The notes: a model not told the origin generated them from the sequence alone. A DNA stretch of 7,110 bases from RGIG8306 sp964426655 (GCA_964426655.1 CAYRQT010000068.1:1-7110), one strand, 5' to 3'. Counted from the first letter of the stretch, positions 1 through 6,730 are shown. Numbers and translations: made by a program.

Positions 1-100
1 GTGAGGTTCTTCTTACGTCCATTGACGCTATTTATGAATTACAGGAATGCTTTCTCTTTCTGTAAAATTGACGACTGCCTTTTTCTATATTCAGTATCAT
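1..100 (-). CDS. Start of a probable ABC transporter ATP-binding protein, frame disrupted, cut by window edge
   Basis: An ATG at 100-98 overlaps the permease stop as ATGA and is preceded by GAGGGG (113-108) at a 7-base spacing, a typical translationally coupled start. The product begins MILNIEKGSRQFYRKRK, which resembles the start of MacB/LolD-type ATPases that pair with FtsX-like permeases; position directly after the permease supports this. The frame hits TAA at 34-32 after 22 codons, and the other two frames also have stops between about 41 and 28. Past that point a different frame reads INSVN followed by basic residues and NLT, which resembles the expected continuation of such ATPases. 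The gene therefore seems to carry small indels, either real decay or consensus errors. No Walker motif is in the window, so the identity rests on context and the N-terminus. Confidence 0.5.
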
Positions 101-1294
101 CCGTTTTCCCCTCTCAATACCAGGGCCGTATCCACCCGACTGATGCGATACGCTCCCACTGCCGCCGAGATTGTCCCTGCCGCAGTGGAAACGAAAATTG
201 CAGCAATGGTCATGCCCGTCAAAACAATTGCTTCGGGTACCAGGAACGGCATATCCAAGGATGTTTCAATAAGGCTGCCAAACAAGGTAACTGCTGCTAT
301 GGCCAGCGCCGCTCCCAATGCACTGCCAATAACACCTACAAAAAGCGTTTCTTTTACTAGGACTCCCATCAGCTTCATACGGGAAGCTCCCACCATGCGA
401 AGCACTGCAAATTCCTTTTTCCTTTCATTGGCAATCAGGAAGAAGGTAAGCGCCATAATAAACAGCACCAGGAGCCAGATCACAACGACCAGTGCCCCTG
501 CCACATCCGATACGCCGGAAAGTTTACCGGACACATCTGCAATCATGCTCTGTGTCTGTACGGCCTCCACGCCGTGTACATGCAGGTTGATGTCATTGAC
601 CACCTCTTCCACAGAGAAACCATCCGCCACATTGATCAGCACACTGGAAACAATTTCATCCGGATCCACATCCCCAAAATTGAAAATCTTCTTTTCTTTT
701 GCCGCAGTAATCAACGTCTTGATGGTCTCTTCATTTGCGTATACCGCATTGTCCAGGTAGGTGCCTGTGGTATCCAGTCTGGCTGCCACTGTCACCTCGG
801 ACCCATAGAATGTCAGGGTATCGCCCTGGAAAGCATTCAGATTGCAGCCGACCAGCACCTCCATGTCTTTCAATTCATTTGTATATGTGCGCTGCACCCA
901 GGGCTGAATGGTAAAATCTGTTTCCGGATCGAATCCAATGANNNNNNNNNNAGCTGGCCGTTGAAGAAGCCAGGAAGAACTGCTCTGACAGCTCTTCCAC
1001 GCCGGATATAGCAGAAAGCTCCTCCACTACTTCAATATCCATGTAGAAATATCCCGGATTCCCCTGCAGGATCAACCCTTCCAGAGAAGATTTTGTGGTG
1101 GCCTCGTAGGGCACCACCATAATGTCCGCCCCCAGCCTGGTCTCCAGTGAATGCAGCCCGCTGCGCAAGCCTGCGATCATCAGGGAACCACCCAGAATGG
1201 AAAAGCTTAAAAGAGCAGAGAGTATTATCAGCACCGTGGTTCTGACCGGTCTGCGTGTGCAGTTCTTAATGGGCAGACTTCTAAGTGAGCGCAT
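97..1294 (-). CDS. FtsX/MacB-like ABC transporter permease (interrupted by assembly gap)
   Basis: Integral membrane permease of the FtsX/MacB superfamily, expected to work with a cytoplasmic ATPase to drive export or mechanotransmission; the substrate is unknown. From the chosen start there is a basic cytoplasmic N-terminus, one membrane segment (about residues 21-43), a large extracytoplasmic domain, and three C-terminal membrane segments. The motif IANERKKEFAVLRMVGAS after the second segment is the hallmark ER-x-x-E-x-A-x-LR-x-x-GAS of this superfamily. The start is placed at ATG 1294: AAGGAAGG lies 9 bases upstream and the DUF4418 stop ends 1 base before it, whereas an ATG at 1315 lies inside the upstream gene. 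The N run at 942-951 falls in the extracytoplasmic domain: 114 codons precede it and 280 follow it, giving about 400 residues, normal for this architecture. The two sides are in different frames only because the N run has an arbitrary length. Confidence 0.88.
942..951. other. Assembly gap of 10 Ns inside the permease gene
   Basis: Ten consecutive Ns, a conventional scaffold placeholder. The coding frame runs into it on the minus strand ending ...FFLASSTAS plus one base, and leaves it at two bases before IGFDPETDF. For the gene to be intact, the true missing length must be a multiple of three, so it cannot be 10. Confidence 0.98.
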
Positions 1295-1295
1295 A

Positions 1296-1709
1296 TCACC
1301 GGGCCTTCCTTTCATTCATCCAGAGTGCTGCGCCGGTCAGCAGCAACATGGCCCCGCAGATGACAAGCACGCTTGGACGCATCACAGACTGACAACGCAT
1401 CTCCATGGACATACACATATGGATCAACGTTCCTGGCAAAAGCATGGTCAAAAGGATGGTGGGGATGCTAAGAATCAAAATCGCCCTTTTTACAGGTTTT
1501 TCTTTTGCCACCCACAGATATCCATATGTCAGTACCAATACCACTGCCGTTCCGGTTATGGCCTGCTGTGCCCAGTGACAAAGCATATAGCTGCCGTCCT
1601 CTTTCGGTCCGCAGGCGTGAAAAAGGAAGGGCGTCCCCAGTGCCAAAAGCAAAGCCAGCACAAATAATCCTCCAAAAACAATCCTTTCAAAAGTAATCTT
1701 CTTCCCCAT
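1296..1709 (-). CDS. DUF4418-like four-helix membrane protein
   Basis: A 137-residue membrane protein that resembles the DUF4418 family, whose function is not known. Four hydrophobic segments are visible at about residues 9-30, 47-66, 76-96 and 113-131. Basic stretches at the N-terminus, at 69-75 and at the C-terminus would be cytoplasmic under the positive-inside rule, which puts the 31-46 and 97-112 loops outside. Those loops hold H31, C33, C44, H45, H97, C99, M100, M102, M104 and C106, a plausible metal-ligand or disulfide cluster (inference). The start ATG has AAGGAGA (1723-1717) 7 bases upstream. It is the first gene of an operon with the permease, whose start follows its stop by one base, so the protein probably acts as a partner of the ABC transporter. 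Confidence 0.8.
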   Translation of the reverse strand: MGKKITFERIVFGGLFVLALLLALGTPFLFHACGPKEDGSYMLCHWAQQAITGTAVVLVLTYGYLWVAKEKPVKRAILILSIPTILLTMLLPGTLIHMCMSMEMRCQSVMRPSVLVICGAMLLLTGAALWMNERKAR

Positions 1710-1752
1710 TTATCTGTCTCCTTCTTAAAAAGAGCAATCTTCATGCAACACT

Positions 1753-1768
1753 GTTAGTTTAATCTAAC
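1753..1768. promoter_or_regulatory. 16-bp near-palindromic operator, copy 1 (DUF4418/ABC operon leader)
   Basis: GTTAGTTTAATCTAAC on the plus strand, GTTAGATTAAACTAAC on the minus (coding) strand. The arms GTTAG and CTAAC flank a TTAA centre, with one mismatched pair. The identical 16-mer occurs at 2592-2607 in front of the AraC-family gene. It lies 44 bases upstream of the DUF4418 ATG and about 35-50 bases downstream of the likely transcription start. The TTAG-N6-CTAA layout is reminiscent of DtxR/IdeR-family metalloregulator sites; TetR- or MarR-type binding is also possible. Confidence 0.65.
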
Positions 1769-1807
1769 TGCCCCCTGCAAGTGCAGTTCTTCATTACAAC
1801 ATGTTTT

Positions 1808-1816
1808 AGTATAGCA
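1808..1816 (-). promoter_or_regulatory. Probable extended -10 promoter for the DUF4418/ABC operon
   Basis: On the minus strand this reads TGCTATACT, an extended -10 element (TGn plus TATACT at 1813-1808). No good -35 hexamer lies at 16-18 bases upstream, as is common for extended -10 promoters. Transcription would start near 1801, giving a leader of about 90 bases that contains the shared palindrome. No better promoter is visible closer to the gene. Confidence 0.45.
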
Positions 1817-1890
1817 TAATGCCTTTTGTGAAATGTTCTGTCACTGACATTTCTGCGCAGATTTGTTGCAGGATATTGACTGTTTGCGCC

Positions 1891-1918
1891 CAAAAAAAGA
1901 GATTGCTAAAAAGCAATC
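1891..1918 (-). terminator. Rho-independent terminator of the AraC-family gene
   Basis: On the minus strand a perfect 7-bp stem GATTGCT/AGCAATC (1918-1912 with 1907-1901) closes a 4-base loop and is followed by TCTTTTTTT. The upstream arm encodes the last residues of the AraC-family protein and the TAG stop (1908-1906) straddles the loop and the second arm. It separates that gene from the DUF4418 operon. Confidence 0.85.
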
Positions 1919-2508
1919 CCTTCACTTTCTTTATTAATCTGCTCATTTTTCTCTTTCAGATGGTAGAAATACTCCCTTCTGTACTGGCAGGGTGTCTTAC
2001 CTTCCATACTTTTAAACACCCGGCAAAACTGAGAAGCATTGCAAAATCCAACCTGTACCGCAATATAGGAAACACATAGTTCTGAGCGGGTCAGCAGTGC
2101 CTTTGCCTCCCTGCAGCGCATTTCATTGCAATATGTCAAAAGAGTTTTGTTCGTTTCTTTTTTAAAGGCCCTGCAAAGGTAACTGGGATTCACATACAAC
2201 CTGCCTGCAATTCTGTTCAGGCTGAATTTCTCCCGGTAAGATTCCGCAATATATCGTTTGGCTCTGGCCACAATCACATTTCCCTCTTCCCTGCAGGAAA
2301 TCTCCTGGCTTAGGCAGCAGCTGCAGGGCTGATACCCAAATTTTTTTGCCTCCTCCAGCGAGGTAAATACGACGATTTTATCCGGCTCTATATTTCCTAT
2401 ATCCCAGGACGGGCGACACACCGTATTGCCTTTTTTGTGTCCGTAAAAAAGTTTACCGTCATAACGCCTGTCATGCTCCAGTATGGCTCTCCACTGTTCC
2501 CTGTCCAT
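1906..2508 (-). CDS. AraC-family regulator with Ada-type zinc-binding N-terminus
   Basis: A 200-residue transcription regulator. Residues 1-72 resemble the Ada metal-binding domain: YDGKLFYG, then CRPS at C31, then GYQPCSCC with C62 and C65. The spacings C31-C62 and C62-C65 equal those of E. coli Ada C38-C69 and C69-C72, but the position of Ada C42 is W35, so one zinc ligand is missing; C64 and C72 are extra. Residues 78-182 form an AraC DNA-binding domain with two helix-turn-helix motifs (about 96-117 and 146-167). The protein has no methyltransferase domain and is very cysteine-rich (12 in 200). The Ada family's C31-equivalent accepts methyl groups from DNA phosphotriesters; whether this protein does so is doubtful given W35. 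The start ATG follows AGGAAGGAGAT. The gene has its own promoter, a palindrome over the start site, and its own terminator, so it is monocistronic and perhaps regulated together with the downstream operon. Confidence 0.88.
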   Translation of the reverse strand: MDREQWRAILEHDRRYDGKLFYGHKKGNTVCRPSWDIGNIEPDKIVVFTSLEEAKKFGYQPCSCCLSQEISCREEGNVIVARAKRYIAESYREKFSLNRIAGRLYVNPSYLCRAFKKETNKTLLTYCNEMRCREAKALLTRSELCVSYIAVQVGFCNASQFCRVFKSMEGKTPCQYRREYFYHLKEKNEQINKESEGIAF

Positions 2509-2591
2509 ATCTCCTTCCTTTCTGCAAATTACCCTTCTGTATTTGTTGATTCCCTTAAATCGATGTCTTCCACAAAGCCATTTGCATAGGA

Positions 2592-2607
2592 GTTAGATTA
2601 AACTAAC
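2592..2607. promoter_or_regulatory. 16-bp near-palindromic operator, copy 2 (AraC-family gene)
   Basis: GTTAGATTAAACTAAC on the plus strand, the exact reverse complement of the plus-strand sequence at 1753-1768. It begins 4 bases downstream of the predicted -10 (2617-2612) and covers the expected transcription start near 2605, the classical place for a repressor to block RNA polymerase. Flanking bases differ from copy 1, so conservation is limited to the palindrome itself. Confidence 0.7.
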
Positions 2608-2611
2608 TAAA

Positions 2612-2640
2612 AGAATAACATGTTTGTTTTTTTTCGTCAA
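2612..2640 (-). promoter_or_regulatory. Sigma-70-type promoter of the AraC-family gene
   Basis: On the minus strand, TTGACG (2640-2635) and TATTCT (2617-2612) are separated by exactly 17 bases, with an A-rich spacer. The start would be near 2605, giving a leader of about 97 bases before the ATG at 2508. The shared palindrome overlaps the start site. Confidence 0.75.
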
Positions 2641-2695
2641 TTATAATTTCACATTGGTTTATCCATGGCGTTCCCTTCGCCGCTTTTCAAAGCCC

Positions 2696-2732
2696 AAATA
2701 AAAAAGCTGCCTCTTTAAAAAGAGGCAGCTTT
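2696..2732 (-). terminator. Rho-independent terminator of purL
   Basis: A 14-bp perfect stem (2732-2719 with 2716-2703), centred on GCTGCCTC/GAGGCAGC with a 2-base loop, is followed on the minus strand by a T-rich run that includes TTTTTATTT. It lies about 20 bases after the purL stop. The A/T outer base pairs could let it act weakly in the other direction, but no plus-strand gene reads into it. Confidence 0.92.
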
Positions 2733-2753
2733 AACCTTTGTTCCTGTCTGCTA

Positions 2754-5700
2754 TCAGCGGAAATACTCCACACCGCTTTCAAAAATCTTCAGATCCTGTT
2801 CGCCATAGATGTTGATGGCCACCCCGTTCCCACGACGTTCTGCATGCGCCATTTTACCAAGCACACGTCCGTCCGGACTGGTAATGCCTTCAATCGCCCC
2901 ATAGGATCCATTCACATTCCATTCCTCATCATTTGCCGGATTGCCGTCAATGTCCACATATCTGGTGGCAATCTGCCCGTTAGCTTCCAGTTTTTCCAGC
3001 CATTCCCGGCTGGCCACAAATCTCCCTTCACCATGGGAAGCGGGATTGGTGTATACACCTCCCAGTACCGCCTTCTGCAGCCAGGGAGATCTGTCAGATG
3101 TTACCTGAAGGTATACCATTTTGGAAATATGACGTCCGATGGTATTCATGGTCAGTGTTGGGGAATCCGGTTCCTGGGCCTGCACATGGCCATAAGGAAC
3201 CAGCCCCAGCTTGATCAGGGCCTGGAACCCGTTGCAGATTCCCAGCACCAGCCCATCCCGCTTGTTCAAAAGATTCTCAATGGCTTCTTTCAGGCGGGCA
3301 TTGCGGAAAGCTGTGGCAAAGAATTTTGCGGAACCGTCCGGCTCATCTCCAGCCGAAAACCCGCCCGGAAACATGATCATCTGGGCCTGTGCAATGGCCC
3401 TTTCAAAAACTTCCACTGAATCCCGAATGTCCTGGGGCGTCTGGTTACGGAACACCCTCACATCCGGCTGGGCCCCCGCCCGGAAAAAGGCTTTGGCACT
3501 GTCATATTCACAGTTGGTGCCCGGGAACACAGGAATGAATACCCTGGGCACAGCCGTCTGATGCCGGCATACGTAAATTTCCTTCGTCTTAAAGAGCTTG
3601 GGCGCAAAATCATCCGTCTGGGCACCGGATCTGGTGGGAAACACTTTTTCCAGTGGCTTTTTCCATGCCTCCTCTCCCTCCTGCAGGGATATGGTCATAT
3701 TCTTCCATGTGATAACGGGCATGGAAATGGTCTCGCCCACTTTTCTTGCCCAGGGCATCCATCCTGCATCTGCGCCTTCCACCTCAATCAGAAGATCCCC
3801 ATAGCCAGGGGTAAAGAACAACGCCTCAGGAACATCCTCCTCAAAGGCTGCGCCAATGCCATTTCCAATCGCCATTTTAAAGGCGCTTTCTGCCAAGCCA
3901 TGTCCGCCTATCGCATAGGCGGACAGAATTTTTCCGGAACGGATACTTTCATGTAAACTTCTGTACATGGCCATCAAAGTCTCATAATCCGGCAGACTGT
4001 CCCCATCTTTTTCCGTGTGCAGGTAATACAGCTCGTGTCCCGTCCCCTTCCATTCCGGACTGATGATGGTGTCAAGAGTGGCCACATCCACTGCAAAGGA
4101 TACCAGGGTGGGTGGCACATGAATATCATTAAATGTGCCGGACATGGAGTCCTTTCCGCCAATGGAAGGCAGTCCAAATCCCATCTGGGCATCATAAGCT
4201 CCCAAAAGGGCTGCAAAAGGCTGCCCCCATGTTCGGGAATCTTCCGTCATTCTCTGAAAATACTCCTGGAAGGTCATGCGGATTTTACTGAAATCTCCGC
4301 CTGCAGCCACAATTTTTGCAATGGAATCCACGACCGCATACACTGCGCCATGATAAGGGCTCCAAGCCGATAAATACGGATCAAATCCAAAGCTCATCAT
4401 GGTGACCACATCTGTTTTTCCTTCAGCCACAGGGAGCTTTGCCACCATGGTCTGGGTAGGGGTCAGCTGGTATTTGCCTCCAAAAGGCATCAGCACACTT
4501 CCAGCTCCAATGGACCCATCAAACATTTCCACCAGCCCTTTCTGGGAGCACACGTTCAGGTCGGATAAAAGAGACAACCAGTTTTCCCTTTTTTCTGCAT
4601 CTTTACGGGGTGCAAAATAGTTCTCTTCTGCCTTCGGCATGACTACGGACACAACGGCCTCCTGATGTGCACCGTTGGTATCCAGAAACGCCCGGCTAAT
4701 ATTGACAATGGTCTTTCCCCTCCAATGCATTACCAGTCTTGGAGAAGCAGTCACTTCTGCCACGGTGGTGGCTTCCAGATTTTCTTCTGCTGCGTATGCC
4801 AGGAACTGCTCCACGTCAGATGGATCCAGTACTACAGCCATTCGCTCCTGGGATTCGGAAATGGCAATTTCCGTACCATCCAGTCCCGCGTACTTCTTGG
4901 GCACCTTGTCCAGCTGAATTTCCAGTCCCGGAGCCAGTTCTCCAATGGCCACAGACACCCCGCCTGCCCCAAAATCATTACATTTCTTGATCAGATGGCT
5001 CACTTCCGGCCGTTTAAAGAGACGCTGCAGCTTTCTCTCTGTAGGTGCATTTCCCTTTTGTACTTCTGCCCCACAGGTTTCAATGGATTCCACGGTATGC
5101 ACCTTGGAGGATCCTGTCGCCCCTCCAAGACCGTCTCTTCCGGTACGCCCGCCCAAAAGAACGATCACGTCCCCCGGATCGGAATTTTCTCTTTTCACGG
5201 CGCTGCGCGGTGCTGCCCCCATCACTGCACCGATTTCCATGCGTTTTGCCACATAATCAGGATGATAAATTTCCTGTACATATCCGGTGGCCAGACCAAT
5301 CTGATTGCCATAGGAGCTGTATCCCTGGGCAGCCTGACGCACGATCTTTTTCTGGGGAAGCTTGCCCTTTAACGTCTCTGCCATGGATTTTGTGGGGTCT
5401 GCCGCCCCAGTCACCCTCATGGCCTGATACACATAGGTCCGCCCGGAAAGAGGATCCCGGATGGCTCCTCCAAGGCAGGTGGCCGCTCCACCAAAAGGCT
5501 CTATTTCTGTGGGATGATTATGGGTCTCATTTTTAAAGTTGACCAGCCACTCCTCTTCCTTTCCGTCGATGGTCACCGGCACCACAATGGAGCAGGCGTT
5601 GATCTCGTCCGTCTCTTCCTGATCTTCCAGTTTTCCATCCTTTTTCAGTATTCGCATGGCAATCAGCGCCAGGTCCATCAGGCAGACGAATTTGTCCTTT

Positions 5701-6500
5701 CTGCCTGCAAACAGGCTGTCCCTGTCCGCCATATACCGCTCAAAGGTCTGCTGCATACGGTCTTTGAAATACCCCTCTTCAAAGGTAATGTCTGTCAGCT
5801 CTGTCAAAAAAGTCGTATGGCGACAATGGTCAGACCAGTAGGTGTCCAGTACCCGGATTTCCGTCATGGAAGGATCCCGCTTTTCCTCTTCCATAAAATA
5901 TTTCTGTATATGAAGAAAATCCCGAAATGTCATGGCCAGATTCAGACTTTGGTACAATTCCCGGAATGTCTTTTCTTCCATAGTAGAAAAACCCTTTAAA
6001 ACGGCCACATCTGCCGGCTCAGGAAAAACGGTGACCAGCGTGGAAGGAATGCTTTCTTCTGCCTCTCTGGAGTCCACCGGGTTAATGCAGTGATTTTTCA
6101 CCCGCTCCAGCACTTCCTGGGTGATGTTTCCCTGAAGCACGTAGGTGGTGGCGCTGCGAATGACCGGTGCCTCATCCTCTTTTAACAGTTTCACACACTG
6201 CTCTGCAGAATCGGCCCGCTGGTCGAACTGACCCGGAAGATACTCTGCCGAAAAGAACACCTCTCTTTCCTGCCTGGGAAAATCCATTTCATAATACACA
6301 TCCACAGGGGGCTCGGAAAAAATGGTATCCAGTGCTTTCCGGTAGGTTTCCTCTGACAGGTTCTCCACATCATAGCGCACCAGCACCCGTACCCCCGTTA
6401 CCTCATCCAGTCCCAGATACCCTTTGATTTCTTCCAGCAGTTCCTTTGCACGCACTGCAAAGGGTGGTTCCTTCTCAACATAGATTCTTCTGACGCTCAT
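2754..6500 (-). CDS. purL: Phosphoribosylformylglycinamidine synthase, single-chain
   Basis: Cytoplasmic enzyme of purine synthesis that turns FGAR, glutamine and ATP into FGAM, glutamate, ADP and phosphate. From the chosen start it has 1248 residues, the length of the single-chain form found in Clostridia and streptococci. Order: PurS-like N-terminus (about 1-150), linker with DTYWSDHCRHTTF (219-231), first synthetase half with FKNETHNHP (322-330) and GRDGLGGATGSS (454-465), CNDFGAGGVS, second half with SIGGKDSMSG, then the glutaminase domain from about 985. The glutaminase nucleophile is C1089 in GICNGFQ, with HGEGRF (1156-1161) and the H1219/E1221 pair in MAHAERRGN. The ATG at 6500 is chosen because GGAGGA (6510-6505) lies directly upstream; a GTG at 6512 would put that site inside the gene. 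It ends in tandem stops TGA TAG. No other pur gene is adjacent, so it seems transcribed alone from its own promoter. Confidence 0.98.
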   Translation of the reverse strand: MSVRRIYVEKEPPFAVRAKELLEEIKGYLGLDEVTGVRVLVRYDVENLSEETYRKALDTIFSEPPVDVYYEMDFPRQEREVFFSAEYLPGQFDQRADSAEQCVKLLKEDEAPVIRSATTYVLQGNITQEVLERVKNHCINPVDSREAEESIPSTLVTVFPEPADVAVLKGFSTMEEKTFRELYQSLNLAMTFRDFLHIQKYFMEEEKRDPSMTEIRVLDTYWSDHCRHTTFLTELTDITFEEGYFKDRMQQTFERYMADRDSLFAGRKDKFVCLMDLALIAMRILKKDGKLEDQEETDEINACSIVVPVTIDGKEEEWLVNFKNETHNHPTEIEPFGGAATCLGGAIRDPLSGRTYVYQAMRVTGAADPTKSMAETLKGKLPQKKIVRQAAQGYSSYGNQIGLATGYVQEIYHPDYVAKRMEIGAVMGAAPRSAVKRENSDPGDVIVLLGGRTGRDGLGGATGSSKVHTVESIETCGAEVQKGNAPTERKLQRLFKRPEVSHLIKKCNDFGAGGVSVAIGELAPGLEIQLDKVPKKYAGLDGTEIAISESQERMAVVLDPSDVEQFLAYAAEENLEATTVAEVTASPRLVMHWRGKTIVNISRAFLDTNGAHQEAVVSVVMPKAEENYFAPRKDAEKRENWLSLLSDLNVCSQKGLVEMFDGSIGAGSVLMPFGGKYQLTPTQTMVAKLPVAEGKTDVVTMMSFGFDPYLSAWSPYHGAVYAVVDSIAKIVAAGGDFSKIRMTFQEYFQRMTEDSRTWGQPFAALLGAYDAQMGFGLPSIGGKDSMSGTFNDIHVPPTLVSFAVDVATLDTIISPEWKGTGHELYYLHTEKDGDSLPDYETLMAMYRSLHESIRSGKILSAYAIGGHGLAESAFKMAIGNGIGAAFEEDVPEALFFTPGYGDLLIEVEGADAGWMPWARKVGETISMPVITWKNMTISLQEGEEAWKKPLEKVFPTRSGAQTDDFAPKLFKTKEIYVCRHQTAVPRVFIPVFPGTNCEYDSAKAFFRAGAQPDVRVFRNQTPQDIRDSVEVFERAIAQAQMIMFPGGFSAGDEPDGSAKFFATAFRNARLKEAIENLLNKRDGLVLGICNGFQALIKLGLVPYGHVQAQEPDSPTLTMNTIGRHISKMVYLQVTSDRSPWLQKAVLGGVYTNPASHGEGRFVASREWLEKLEANGQIATRYVDIDGNPANDEEWNVNGSYGAIEGITSPDGRVLGKMAHAERRGNGVAINIYGEQDLKIFESGVEYFR

Positions 6501-6541
6501 GGCTTCCTCCACTAAACAGATTTCGATAGCTCATCCACAGT

Positions 6542-6571
6542 ATTATAGCACCCTTTTTTCCCCTGTGGCAA
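6542..6571 (-). promoter_or_regulatory. Probable promoter of purL
   Basis: On the minus strand, TTGCCA (6571-6566) and a consensus TATAAT (6547-6542) preceded by TGC (an extended -10) are 18 bases apart. Transcription would start near 6535, leaving a leader of only about 35 bases, too short for a purine riboswitch. A 6-base inverted repeat, CCACAG/CTGTGG (6535-6540 and 6563-6568), flanks the -10 and spacer. Confidence 0.75.
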
Positions 6572-6595
6572 TACACAATAAAAGGACCTTTAGCA

Positions 6596-6617
6596 TTTTT
6601 CCGTTGTACCGGAAAAA
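6596..6617. repeat. Perfect inverted repeat in the purL/hydrogenase divergent region
   Basis: The arms TTTTTCCG (6596-6603) and CGGAAAAA (6610-6617) flank a 6-base centre TTGTAC. It lies upstream of both divergent promoters and no T run follows on either strand, so it does not look like a terminator; an operator or cruciform-prone spacer is more likely. No known regulator consensus was recognised. Confidence 0.5.
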
Positions 6618-6652
6618 GAACAGTCAAAAAACCTTATTTTATAATGAGCTTC

Positions 6653-6681
6653 TTGTTCTTGTATATAAGGCTGTGTATAAT
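6653..6681 (+). promoter_or_regulatory. Probable promoter of the [FeFe] hydrogenase-like gene
   Basis: TTGTTC (6653-6658) and a consensus TATAAT (6676-6681) with a 17-base spacer. Transcription would start near 6688, giving a leader of about 43 bases before the ATG at 6731. A second TATAAT at 6640-6645 has no matching -35 element. Confidence 0.6.
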
Positions 6682-6730
6682 GTAGGTCGATTCGGAAATG
6701 TTTTGATTTTTCAGGAAAGGATGGAAACGC

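Noticed and set aside
47..760. Long plus-strand open frame (237 codons) opposite the permease
   Set aside because: It is antisense to a well-recognised FtsX-like permease, has low-complexity Ser/Thr-rich content and no ribosome site; a shadow frame.
875..1315. Apparent frameshift of the permease around 942-951
   Set aside because: The frame change coincides exactly with the 10-N placeholder of arbitrary length; both flanks match one permease.
1776..1797. Small hairpins in the DUF4418 leader (CTGCA/TGCAG; AACTGC/GCAGTT)
   Set aside because: Arms of 5-6 bases and no T run; too weak to call an attenuator or small RNA.
6690..6702. Possible PurR box (minus strand ATTTCCGAATC)
   Set aside because: Only the CCGAA core fits the Bacillus PurBox, the 3' part does not, there is no second inverted box, and it lies about 150 bases upstream of the purL start.
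6501..6730. Purine or other riboswitch ahead of purL
   Set aside because: The predicted purL leader is only about 35 bases and no riboswitch core or attenuator terminator is visible.
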